A DNA stretch of 64,000 nucleotides, from assembly GCF_900116855.1 (NCBI RefSeq), contig NZ_UETD01000003.1:248001-312000 (forward strand), written 5' to 3'. The notes beneath the pieces are model-generated. The model searched no databases and was not told where the DNA came from. It was given only the letters and a program-made list of their open reading frames with translations. Of the stretch, positions 52,385 through 59,960 are shown in pieces; the stretch's first letter is position 1; each line of letters opens with the position of its first letter. Both the position numbers and the translations under genes were made by a program. Origin of the DNA: Ruminococcus flavefaciens. GTDB lineage: Bacteria > Bacillota > Clostridia > Oscillospirales > Ruminococcaceae.

Positions 52385-52418
52385 TTGACATCTTATTATT
52401 TTTATGATATTATCATAA
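52385..52418 (+). promoter_or_regulatory. NAD-salvage promoter with an overlapping palindrome
   Basis: -35 TTGACA (52385-52390), 17-bp spacer, -10 TATTAT (52408-52413). The perfect palindrome TTATGATA-T-TATCATAA (52402-52418) covers the -10. It is the likely operator of the NrtR-like protein encoded directly downstream. Confidence 0.7.
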
Positions 52419-52444
52419 CAGAAATAACAGAGGAGGTGATGCCG

Positions 52445-53266
52445 ATGGCAACAGAAAAGGAGTTCCTGTCGGCATATAAGCTCAGCGATTACGAGAGACC
52501 CTCCGTCACAGCCGATGTGGCGGCATTCATGATAAGGTCCGAGGAAAAGGCAAGCTACCGCCGTAATCCCGAGAACAGGCTCTCGCTGCTGCTGATAAAG
52601 AGGGGCGGTCATCCCTATAAGGGAATGTGGGCGCTGCCCGGCGGATTTCTCAACTCCAACGAGACTGTTGAGGAGTGTGCTCTCAGAGAGATAAAGGAGG
52701 AGACTAATGTCCTTCCCGTATCCATTATGCCTGTGGGGGTTTTCAGCGCTCCGGGACGTGACCCGAGAGGGTGGATAATCTCACACGCCTATGTTTCCAT
52801 CATAGGGGACGAATCTGTGAAGCAGGTGGCTATGGACGACGCCTCCGACGCACAGTGGTTCGATGTGGACTTTGTCAGGGACTCAGGCGGCGAATACTGC
52901 CTGACCCTCAGCTACGGCGATGTGGTGCTCAGAGCAGTTCTCACCGAGGAGAGCTCGGGCTTCGGGCGTACCTCTTTCGCAATAAAAGACAGCGGTTCAC
53001 TGGCGTTTGACCACGCCGCCATGATAGCTTCAGCCGTCTCGGCTCTCAGGAGAGCGGCAAAAAGCTATGATACCATTTTCGACTTTCTTCCTGAGAAATT
53101 CACTCTTACCGCCTTTCAGAAGGTTCAGGAGACAATACTCAACATTTCCTTCCTTCCTGCAAACTTCAGACGAATGGTCAGCAAGTATGTGGAGGAGACA
53201 GGCGAGATAGTAAGGGGCGAGGGACATCGTCCCGCTAAGCTGTACAGACGCAAAAGCAATGATTAA
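52445..53266 (+). CDS. NrtR-like Nudix regulator of NAD metabolism
   Basis: 273 residues from ATG 52445 (AGGAGG 9 bases upstream). Nudix domain at about 20-150 with an intact box GGFLNSNETVEECALREIKEET, so it may still bind or split ADP-ribose; then a C-terminal winged-helix part (about 195-270: LPEKFTLTAFQKVQETIL..FRRMVSKYVEET) as in NrtR. NrtR represses NAD salvage or synthesis genes and is released by ADP-ribose. pncA and pncB follow in the same operon, which supports this reading over a plain ADP-ribose pyrophosphatase. Confidence 0.82.
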   Translation: MATEKEFLSAYKLSDYERPSVTADVAAFMIRSEEKASYRRNPENRLSLLLIKRGGHPYKGMWALPGGFLNSNETVEECALREIKEETNVLPVSIMPVGVFSAPGRDPRGWIISHAYVSIIGDESVKQVAMDDASDAQWFDVDFVRDSGGEYCLTLSYGDVVLRAVLTEESSGFGRTSFAIKDSGSLAFDHAAMIASAVSALRRAAKSYDTIFDFLPEKFTLTAFQKVQETILNISFLPANFRRMVSKYVEETGEIVRGEGHRPAKLYRRKSND

Positions 53267-53279
53267 GGAGGATATCGTC

Positions 53280-53804
53280 ATGAAAAATATTCTGGTTGTA
53301 GTTGATATGCAGAAGGACTTCGTGGACGGAGCTCTCGGCTCTGCAGAGGCCTGCGCGATCGTTCCTGCGGCTGCAAGGAAGATAGCCGCATTTGATGGTG
53401 ACATTTTCGTTACCTATGACACCCACTTCGAGAATTATATGGACACCGCCGAGGGAAAGAAGCTTCCCGTTCCTCACTGCATAAAGGGCACAGAGGGCTG
53501 GGAGCTGAACAAGGATATCGCGGCGGCTCTCGAGGGAAAGAAGTATACTCCTGTGGAAAAGAATACATTCGGCTCCGTTGATCTTCCCAAGCTGATAAAA
53601 AAAGCAGTGGGCAATGAGAAATTCACTGTTGAGCTCATCGGTCTCTGCACCGATATATGTGTTGTCAGCAATGCTCTGCTCATCAAGGCGAACTTCCCCG
53701 AGGCTCCCATATCCGTTGACGCAGCCTGCTGTGCAGGAGTTACACCCGTTAAGCACGATGCAGCTCTCGAGACCATGCGAAGCTGCCAGATAGATGTAAT
53801 TTAA
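53280..53804 (+). CDS. pncA: Nicotinamidase
   Basis: 174 residues. Isochorismatase-fold amidase with catalytic Asp in VVDMQKDFVDG, Lys region IKGTEGWEL, and the nucleophile Cys in ELIGLCTDICVVSNAL. Turns nicotinamide into nicotinate. ATG 53280 preceded by AAGGAGG. 13 bases after the nrtR-like gene. Confidence 0.9.
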   Translation: MKNILVVVDMQKDFVDGALGSAEACAIVPAAARKIAAFDGDIFVTYDTHFENYMDTAEGKKLPVPHCIKGTEGWELNKDIAAALEGKKYTPVEKNTFGSVDLPKLIKKAVGNEKFTVELIGLCTDICVVSNALLIKANFPEAPISVDAACCAGVTPVKHDAALETMRSCQIDVI

Positions 53805-53822
53805 CAGAAAGGATATGATATT

Positions 53823-55025
53823 ATGAAGCTTGAACCCATCGTTGTTTCCCTCCTTGACACTGACCTGTACAAGTTCAATATGGATCAGGTCATTTTCCAC
53901 AAGCACACAGACCTCTGTGGAAAATACTACTTCAAGTGCCGCAATAAGGGCATTGTATTCACTGCCGAAATGGTGCAGGAGATAAACGACCAGATCGACC
54001 ACCTCTGCTCACTGAGCTTTAAAAAGGAGGAGCTGGATTACCTCCGCTCCATCCGCTTCATCAAGGACGACTATGTCGAGTTTCTCAGACTGTGGCACCC
54101 CATAAGGGACTACGTTACCGCAGGGCTCAATGCTGACGGCGAGCTGGAGATAGTTGTGGACGGACCTCTGTTCTCGGCAATGCAGTTCGAGATATATCTC
54201 CTTGAGATAGTCAACGAGGTATACTTCCGCATGAAGTACGACTACGACAGACTGAGAAAGTCTGCCGAGGAGCGTCTTGACGCCAAGATAAAGGCACTGA
54301 ACGACGGAACTTATACATTTAAGTTCGCAGAGTTCGGCTGCCGCAGAAGGCTTTCCCGTGAGTGGGAGGACGTTGTGGTAAGGCGCCTCTGCACCGAGAC
54401 CGACAAGTGCGTGGGTACTTCAAATGTTTACCTTGCCATGAAGTACAATGTTACCCCCATAGGCACATATGCTCACGAGTTCGTGCAGATGTATCAGGGA
54501 ATAGACTCCATCCCACTTGCATACACCAATCACTATGCCATGAAGGATTGGTATGACGAGTACGACGGCGATAACGGTACTGCACTTACGGATACTATCA
54601 CTACTGACCTGTTCCTGCTTGATTTCAACCGCTCAATGGTCAACAACTACACAGGTGTCCGCCACGACAGCGGCGACCCCTATGAGTGGGGCGAAAAGAT
54701 GATCGCTCACTACAAGAAGTACGGCGTTGATCCAAAGACAAAACTGCTGCTGTTCAGCGACAGCCTTGATTTCGACCGCGCACAGAAGCTCTTTGATCAC
54801 TTCTGCGGCAAGACAAAGGTGTCTTTCGGTATCGGAACATTCTGCTCCAACGATACAGAGGAGGAGGCTCTCAACATCGTTATCAAGCTCCAGTATGTCA
54901 ACGGCAGACCCGTGGCGAAGCTGTCCGACGCTGTGGGCAAGGCAATGTGCCGTGATGAGGAGTATCTTGAATACCTCAAGCGCTCGGTGGATTTCAGACT
55001 GAAAAGAGAATCCGCTAAAAAATAA
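53823..55025 (+). CDS. pncB: Nicotinate phosphoribosyltransferase
   Basis: 400 residues. Family patterns TDLYKFNMDQVIFHKH near the start, FAEFGCRRRLS, GTSNVYLAMKY, GVRHDSGDPYEWGEK (phosphorylated-His region) and LLLFSDSLDF. Joins nicotinate and PRPP to give nicotinate mononucleotide. Follows pncA by 18 bases. Confidence 0.96.
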   Translation: MKLEPIVVSLLDTDLYKFNMDQVIFHKHTDLCGKYYFKCRNKGIVFTAEMVQEINDQIDHLCSLSFKKEELDYLRSIRFIKDDYVEFLRLWHPIRDYVTAGLNADGELEIVVDGPLFSAMQFEIYLLEIVNEVYFRMKYDYDRLRKSAEERLDAKIKALNDGTYTFKFAEFGCRRRLSREWEDVVVRRLCTETDKCVGTSNVYLAMKYNVTPIGTYAHEFVQMYQGIDSIPLAYTNHYAMKDWYDEYDGDNGTALTDTITTDLFLLDFNRSMVNNYTGVRHDSGDPYEWGEKMIAHYKKYGVDPKTKLLLFSDSLDFDRAQKLFDHFCGKTKVSFGIGTFCSNDTEEEALNIVIKLQYVNGRPVAKLSDAVGKAMCRDEEYLEYLKRSVDFRLKRESAKK

Positions 55026-55034
55026 GTACCCCAT

Positions 55035-55070
55035 ACGGAGAAGGCAATGAGTGAGCCTTCTCCGTTTTTT
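55035..55070 (+). terminator. Terminator of the NAD-salvage operon
   Basis: ACGGAGAAGGC / GCCTTCTCCGT, 11-bp stem, followed by TTTTTG. Confidence 0.92.
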
Positions 55071-55106
55071 GTTACAAATGTCACTTTGAAAGTTATTCCT
55101 GTCATC

Positions 55107-55135
55107 TTGCATATCGCTGCATTTCGCTGTATAAT
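55107..55135 (+). promoter_or_regulatory. Promoter of the membrane protein/Lgt-like pair
   Basis: -35 TTGCAT (55107-55112), 17-bp spacer, -10 TATAAT (55130-55135). Confidence 0.65.
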
Positions 55136-55166
55136 CAAAGCATAGAAACACGGAAGGGGGATCAAC

Positions 55167-55712
55167 ATGAGAGTTGATTATTACGATATACTGAATTGCA
55201 GTTATGATGTGTACTGCGGCAGACCTGCACTGTTTGCTCCCGAGGGAGTGCCTGAGGATATACTGGCACGTTACGGCTTTGCAAGACTTTATGACGGGAG
55301 ATTTATGTATTACCTTGACCAGATGGAATACTATCACATAGCTTCCTGCGGAAGTACTGACAGGGTGGTGTTCGATCAGAGCACTCATGATAAAATAGTG
55401 CAGTATTACTGGTCACAGTATGCACCGGCACCGCCTGTAAACAGGTCAAACGGCGGGACTGTAATGTGTATCATCAGCCTGATACTGCTGGTGGTAAGTC
55501 CGTTTCTTTTATTCAAGCTGCCCACACTGGGAATGCTGGGCTGGATAGCCTCACTGGTACTGATGATAGTGGTGAGAGCTACATATCCGAAGAATGTGTT
55601 CGGTCTTGTGCTGATGATACTTCATATCGTAGCTGTTGCAGTTATTCTTATCAGTGCTCTGTTGGTCATGGCAGCCTGTTATGATATAATGAGGCAATGC
55701 TCTAACCTTTGA
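55167..55712 (+). CDS. Hypothetical membrane protein
   Basis: 181 residues. An Asp/Tyr-rich soluble N-terminal part (MRVDYYDILNCSYDVYCG..), then three membrane segments from about residue 95. RBS AAGGGGG. 16 bases before the Lgt-like gene. No family recognised. Confidence 0.75.
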   Translation: MRVDYYDILNCSYDVYCGRPALFAPEGVPEDILARYGFARLYDGRFMYYLDQMEYYHIASCGSTDRVVFDQSTHDKIVQYYWSQYAPAPPVNRSNGGTVMCIISLILLVVSPFLLFKLPTLGMLGWIASLVLMIVVRATYPKNVFGLVLMILHIVAVAVILISALLVMAACYDIMRQCSNL

Positions 55713-55728
55713 TGAGAGGAGGATGACT

Positions 55729-56457
55729 ATGAATATACATATCTGTACCGATCACGGGCTGATACCACCCTATGCGGTAATGCTCCTGCTGTCCCTTGCA
55801 GCAGGACTGGGAGTGCAGTTCGTGCTCAATCGCAGGGATGGCATAAAGCAGAATATCGCTGCCTACGGTATACTCCTTGCACCTCCGATGATAGGCTTTT
55901 TCGCACTTCTGCACACACAGATAGCCTCAGGGGGCAAGGCTCTGGGATTATCCTCCATCGGCGGAGCGGTGGGTATGTACGCCAGCGCTCTTACAATGGC
56001 TGCCATTTCACGCAGACGGGAGAGCATAGGCATTATGCTCCGCAGCTGCACACTTTCGCTCCCCATCATGTACAGCATATCCAAGATAGGCTGCCTGATG
56101 GGAGGCTGCTGCCGCGGCGTGGATTACAGCGGCGTCATGTGTGTTGAGTACAGCGGTGAGCGAATGGGACATCTCAGTGCATTTCCCGTACAGATAGCGG
56201 AGTCCGCAGCATTCCTCGTCATATTCATCATCGGTATGATAATGTACGCAAGGGGGAGAAAAAACGCTGCTGTTGCTGTCATATTCCTCATGTCCGCGGC
56301 GGCAAAATTCGCACTGGACTTCCTGAGGGCTTCCCATGCGGGAAAGATGGTATCTCCCAATCAGCTGCTCTGTGCAGCGGCTGTTGCGGTGTTTATCGCT
56401 GTTATGGCGGTACAGACACACAGGAAGCATAGCATTTCCGAAAGGGCATATAACTGA
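55729..56457 (+). CDS. Prolipoprotein diacylglyceryl transferase (Lgt)-like membrane protein
   Basis: About 242 residues, seven or so membrane segments. SISKIGCLMGGCCRGVDYSG and LSAFPVQIAESAAFLVIF match the Lgt motifs (R/K.GNF.......G and FP.Q.YE). The classical catalytic His region at the N-terminus is not clear, so it may be a divergent member of the family rather than the housekeeping enzyme. ATG 55729 follows AGAGGAGG by 6 bases. Confidence 0.7.
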   Translation: MNIHICTDHGLIPPYAVMLLLSLAAGLGVQFVLNRRDGIKQNIAAYGILLAPPMIGFFALLHTQIASGGKALGLSSIGGAVGMYASALTMAAISRRRESIGIMLRSCTLSLPIMYSISKIGCLMGGCCRGVDYSGVMCVEYSGERMGHLSAFPVQIAESAAFLVIFIIGMIMYARGRKNAAVAVIFLMSAAAKFALDFLRASHAGKMVSPNQLLCAAAVAVFIAVMAVQTHRKHSISERAYN

Positions 56458-56459
56458 AA

Positions 56460-56492
56460 AACGGCTCACAGTATTACTGTGAGCCGCCTTTA
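56460..56492. terminator. Bidirectional terminator
   Basis: CGGCTCACAG-TATTA-CTGTGAGCCG, perfect 10-bp stem; it overlaps the last codons of the ABC gene on the minus strand and follows the Lgt-like gene on the plus strand. Confidence 0.8.
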
Positions 56493-58183
56493 TTATCCGT
56501 AAAATCTATTGTTCTGTCGCATATCTCCAGAGCCGCAGGTCTGTGTGTTACGATGACCACGGTCTTGTCGGTCATGCTGCGGAGGTTTTCCAGAAGCTGC
56601 TTTTCCGTTCTCTCGTCCAGTGCGCTGGTAGCTTCGTCCAGAAGAAGCACGGGGCTTTCGGAATATATCGCCCTTGCAATGGCTATCCTCTGCATCTGTC
56701 CCTCGGAAAGACCCGTTCCGCGCTCGCCCAGAAGCGTATCTGCGCCGTTTTCAAGTGCAGATACGAATTCCTCGGCACAGGCTATTTTCAGCGCTTTTTC
56801 CACACGCTCGGCACTGTCCTCTGAGCTGTCTGCAAAGGAGACCACCTCGCGTATAGTACCGCTCATGAGCTGGTTGCCCTGTGGTACATAGGCGAAAAGT
56901 CTGCGCCACTGCGGAGTCAGCGGAGCTTCTATGCCGTCGCTGCCGATGAGATATCGTTCTCCGCCGTCCAGTCTGTATATGCTCATAAGGAGCTTCAGCA
57001 CCGTGGACTTGCCGCAGCCGCTGTGTCCTGTGAATGCAACATATTCGCCCTTTTTTATGTCAACGCTGACGTTCTTTATCACCTCGGGCATATCCGCCTT
57101 GGACAGCTTTCTGATGCTGTCAGCGGCAGGATAATATGTAAAGCAGGCATTGCGTATGCCAAAGGAGCGCAGCTCCTCTGAGTAGTATCTGTTGACCTCG
57201 CCGATGCTGAGGGGAGCAGTATCGCTGTCGTCGGAAAAATCCTCTATCTCCATAAGTCGTTCCGCGCTTGCGGTCATTGCATAATACTTGGGCAGGTATC
57301 CCGTAATATTGGCAAAAGGAGCCTGTATCTGCGATATGAGCTGAGTAATGGCGGTAAGGGTGCCGTAGCTGATAGTGCCGATGAGTATGCCGTAGCCGCA
57401 GTAGCAGACGCCAAAGAGGTACATACCGTTCATGGCTGCCTGAAATCCCACATTGCACAGGTTTGAGAAGCGGTTCTTCTTCATTCTTGCGGACTTGTGG
57501 GCATTCATCCTGTCCGCGGCGTCCTGCTCGGTCTGCTCCTCGGCTGCAAATGAGCGTATCATCATCATGCTGCCTATGCGTTCCTGCATGAAGACTCTCA
57601 GTTTGCCGTCGCACTCCTGAACCTGTTTATGTAGCCGCTTCAGCACCTTTCGGAAGCCGTAGGTCAGCAGCAGCATGACCACGGCGCAGGGGAGAAGTAT
57701 GCAGGTAAACCGTCGGTCAAGTACTATCATCATGATGACGGCACTGACCATTTTCACTATCATGCCTGCAAGTCCGGGGAGTATCTCAACGTAGCTGTCC
57801 GCCACTACAACGGTGTCGCTGGTGAGGCGGTTGAGCCATTCTCCCGAGTGTACAGCGTTTACGCTGGCGAAGTCCTTTCGCAGGATATTCCGCATAAGAC
57901 GGGCTTTGAACAGGTTCTCGAAGGTCGCCTTTGAAAGCTCCGTCAGCCACCGCACCATAGCCCGCAGGCTTATCTGTACAGCCACAAGTATGATGGTAGA
58001 TATAACATATCTCAGGAAGCCGTTCCTGTCATGTGCGGCGGCGCAGTCCACGATATTCCTCAGCAGCAGAGCGTACAGCACACCGCTGGCGCCGTGGAGT
58101 CCCTGTATCATCATCAGGGCGAGTATATACAGTTTTTTCCCTTTTGGTACGGAATAAAGCCACTTTGTCGCGTTATTCTTCAT
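56474..58183 (-). CDS. ABC exporter, fused membrane and ATPase domains
   Basis: 569 residues. Six membrane segments (about 1-300), then the nucleotide-binding domain: Walker A GHSGCGKST, signature LSEGQ (GERGTGLSEGQMQR; E for the usual G), Walker B VLLLDEATSALD, H-loop VIVTHRPA. No C39 peptidase domain at the N-terminus, so it would not trim a leader itself. It lies 3 bases after the HPr-kinase-like gene and is the likely exporter of the peptide or lipoprotein of this cluster. Confidence 0.92.
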   Translation of the reverse strand: MKNNATKWLYSVPKGKKLYILALMMIQGLHGASGVLYALLLRNIVDCAAAHDRNGFLRYVISTIILVAVQISLRAMVRWLTELSKATFENLFKARLMRNILRKDFASVNAVHSGEWLNRLTSDTVVVADSYVEILPGLAGMIVKMVSAVIMMIVLDRRFTCILLPCAVVMLLLTYGFRKVLKRLHKQVQECDGKLRVFMQERIGSMMMIRSFAAEEQTEQDAADRMNAHKSARMKKNRFSNLCNVGFQAAMNGMYLFGVCYCGYGILIGTISYGTLTAITQLISQIQAPFANITGYLPKYYAMTASAERLMEIEDFSDDSDTAPLSIGEVNRYYSEELRSFGIRNACFTYYPAADSIRKLSKADMPEVIKNVSVDIKKGEYVAFTGHSGCGKSTVLKLLMSIYRLDGGERYLIGSDGIEAPLTPQWRRLFAYVPQGNQLMSGTIREVVSFADSSEDSAERVEKALKIACAEEFVSALENGADTLLGERGTGLSEGQMQRIAIARAIYSESPVLLLDEATSALDERTEKQLLENLRSMTDKTVVIVTHRPAALEICDRTIDFTDNKGGSQ

Positions 58184-58186
58184 TGT

Positions 58187-58948
58187 TTATTCAACCTTGA
58201 TATATTCTGCGGAGCAAGCATTCATTCCTTCGTAGGCGATCCTTGCAGCGGATATATCCATATTGCAGCCAAGACGGAAGAGCTTTACACTGTCGGCAAG
58301 GTCGTCTGCCAGAGCGAGAGTTTTCTGCATCTTCACTGTATCTGCGGGACGGTATATCTGCTGGAGCAGTATCGGGTATGCCTGCTCCCTTGAGATAGGA
58401 ACGATCTTGTTCTCCTCAGCCCTTGTGAGTATGCATATGGCTTTCAGCGGCACGGAGATATTGCTGCCAAGTCTGTGCTTGCCGTTATATGGAGTTCCGT
58501 AGGCAGTGACCTTGCCGCCGCTTATCCTGAGCAGCGGCTTGTCATCGTTGACCATTACGGCGCGGCTGCCGAAATACTCTCTCCAGAGCCTTGTATGTGT
58601 GGACTTGCCTGTGCCCGACTTTGCCGTAAAGAGGTAGCCCTCTCCGTCAACGGCAATGACCGAGCCGTGAAAGAGCACGGTGTCATAGTCCAGCATCTTC
58701 TCAGCTATCCTGCGGTATACAGCCAGCTCCTCAAGGTAGCTGTCTCTGTGATCCACAACGGGAAGTCCCTCCAGCTCGTTCTCACGGTCAGATTTTCTGC
58801 GTTCAAAGTCTATATCCTCCTGAGAGGTGGATACGGAGTATTCTGCCTCCTCGTCGGTGAGGTAGTCCCTGCAATAGCTGTGGACCTCGTCATATATGGA
58901 ACTGACAGAAACCACTTTGTCCGCTATCCTGTAATTTTGGGTTATCAT
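58187..58948 (-). CDS. HPr-kinase-like protein of a peptide-modification cluster
   Basis: 253 residues. P-loop TAKSGTGKSTHTRLW inside a domain resembling the C-terminal half of HPr kinase (LFHGSVIAVDGEGYLF.., NDDKPLLRI, PYNGKH). Such proteins occur beside PqqD-like genes in RiPP clusters; in lasso-peptide systems they can phosphorylate a C-terminal Ser of the product. Gaps of 4 and 3 bases to its neighbours show a tight operon. Substrate here is not known. Confidence 0.85.
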   Translation of the reverse strand: MITQNYRIADKVVSVSSIYDEVHSYCRDYLTDEEAEYSVSTSQEDIDFERRKSDRENELEGLPVVDHRDSYLEELAVYRRIAEKMLDYDTVLFHGSVIAVDGEGYLFTAKSGTGKSTHTRLWREYFGSRAVMVNDDKPLLRISGGKVTAYGTPYNGKHRLGSNISVPLKAICILTRAEENKIVPISREQAYPILLQQIYRPADTVKMQKTLALADDLADSVKLFRLGCNMDISAARIAYEGMNACSAEYIKVE

Positions 58949-58952
58949 GTCT

Positions 58953-59213
58953 TTAGTCGTTTACAGCACCTATGGAGCGCAGCTTTGCAATGATAGCAGC
59001 TGTGTCACTTTCGGCGACAGAGCGTTCCACGTCGTACTTCTCAAGAAGCTTGTCAACAATGGCGCTCTCGGTGGTGTCTGTCTTGAGGCACTCGATAATG
59101 AAAGCGGCGGTGGGATTGCTGCGGATGAGACCGTTCCAGTTGGTACCGCTGGTGGATACGGTTATATGCTCACCCTTTGATACATGGGTGAGAAATCTTG
59201 AGTCAAGTTTCAT
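58953..59213 (-). CDS. PqqD-like RiPP recognition element protein
   Basis: 86 residues. Winged-helix PqqD fold pattern: GTNWNGLIRSNPTAAFIIECL, then IVDKLLEKYDVERSVAESDTAAIIAKL. PqqD-like proteins bind the leader of a ribosomal peptide and present it to modifying enzymes. RBS GGAG; follows the lipoprotein gene by 18 bases. Confidence 0.9.
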   Translation of the reverse strand: MKLDSRFLTHVSKGEHITVSTSGTNWNGLIRSNPTAAFIIECLKTDTTESAIVDKLLEKYDVERSVAESDTAAIIAKLRSIGAVND

Positions 59214-59231
59214 GATAGTATCTCCTTCCGG

Positions 59232-59624
59232 TCAGGTAATTGGTATGACAGGCAGCTCTATGGGACCGTCATCGTCGGGTGCATCGGGTGATATGGTGAT
59301 GTCAGGCTGAGCGGGCTCATCTGCTTCGGGGGGGACTATACCTGCCTCGAGGAGAGCTTCAGTGTCGGGGTCTGCGGACTTAGCGGCAGTGCTGTTTTCA
59401 GCTGCTGCTGTGGCAGCCTCCGCTGTGACTGCCGATGTAGTATCTGCGGCTGCTGTTGTGGTATCTGAGCCTGCGGAGGTGGTGTTTTCGGCAGTTGTAT
59501 CTGCGGCAGCAGTAGTGGAAGCAGTTTCCGATGAAGAGCTTTTTGCGGAGCTTCCGCCCTTGCCGCCGTTGCAGCCTGACAGCAGGAGAGCTGAGACCAG
59601 TAATATCGGTAATATCTTTTTCAT
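59232..59624 (-). CDS. Small Ala/Thr/Ser-rich lipoprotein
   Basis: 130 residues from ATG 59624 (AAGGAG 7 bases upstream). Lipoprotein signal MKKILPILLVSALLLSGC, then a low-complexity Ala/Thr/Glu/Asp linker and a Pro/Asp-rich end (PDITISPDAPDDDGPIELP). It has no folded domain. It opens the operon with PqqD, the kinase-like protein and the exporter, so it may be an anchor, an immunity protein or a substrate. Confidence 0.82.
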   Translation of the reverse strand: MKKILPILLVSALLLSGCNGGKGGSSAKSSSSETASTTAAADTTAENTTSAGSDTTTAAADTTSAVTAEAATAAAENSTAAKSADPDTEALLEAGIVPPEADEPAQPDITISPDAPDDDGPIELPVIPIT

Positions 59625-59701
59625 AATGAACTCCTTGAAATTGATATTATAATTCATTTCGTTACAATAACTGCGTTCGGGCGGTTATTGCAGACAAATC
59701 A

Positions 59702-59730
59702 ATTATATCATGAAAGCTTTAAAAAGGCAA
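59702..59730 (-). promoter_or_regulatory. Promoter of the lipoprotein/PqqD/kinase/exporter operon
   Basis: Minus strand: -35 TTGCCT (59725-59730), 17-bp spacer, -10 TATAAT (59702-59707). Confidence 0.65.
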
Positions 59731-59819
59731 GTGGCGCAGCGTTAAAGTTCATTTTTTATACACTTTGCCGCGAAATCGTCTGCGTCGCTCCCCATTTATA
59801 ATAAAAGCAGGGAAAGTGT

Positions 59820-59852
59820 AAAAAAACAGGCAGCCCTCTGCGGACTGCCTGT
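59820..59852 (-). terminator. Terminator after the small peptide gene
   Basis: ACAGGCAG.CC / GG.CTGCCTGT hairpin followed on the minus strand by TTTTTTT. It ends the transcript 10 bases after the peptide's stop codon; downstream genes have their own promoter. Confidence 0.85.
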
Positions 59853-59861
59853 CTGTGGTAC

Positions 59862-59960
59862 TTACTGAGGAGGAAGCTCTGGATCACTGGTAGTGATAAC
59901 GTCTTCGCTCTCAAACTCTATGAGCTCCATATCGGGAGCAGTGTATTTTTCCTTCATCAT
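59862..59960 (-). CDS. 32-residue candidate RiPP precursor
   Basis: Too short for most gene finders. AAAGGAG lies 5 bases before the first ATG and 8 before the second. Product starts MMKEKYTAPDMELIEFESED and ends VITTSDPELPPQ: an acidic leader-like half with the pattern 'Y..P.ME.IEFE.EDVITTS' and a Ser/Thr-containing tail, as seen in small peptides beside PqqD and HPr-kinase-like genes of Clostridia. Its start overlaps the end of the BspA-like gene by 4 bases and a strong terminator follows. No radical SAM, lanthionine or lasso cyclase gene is in the window. Confidence 0.72.
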   Translation of the reverse strand: MMKEKYTAPDMELIEFESEDVITTSDPELPPQ

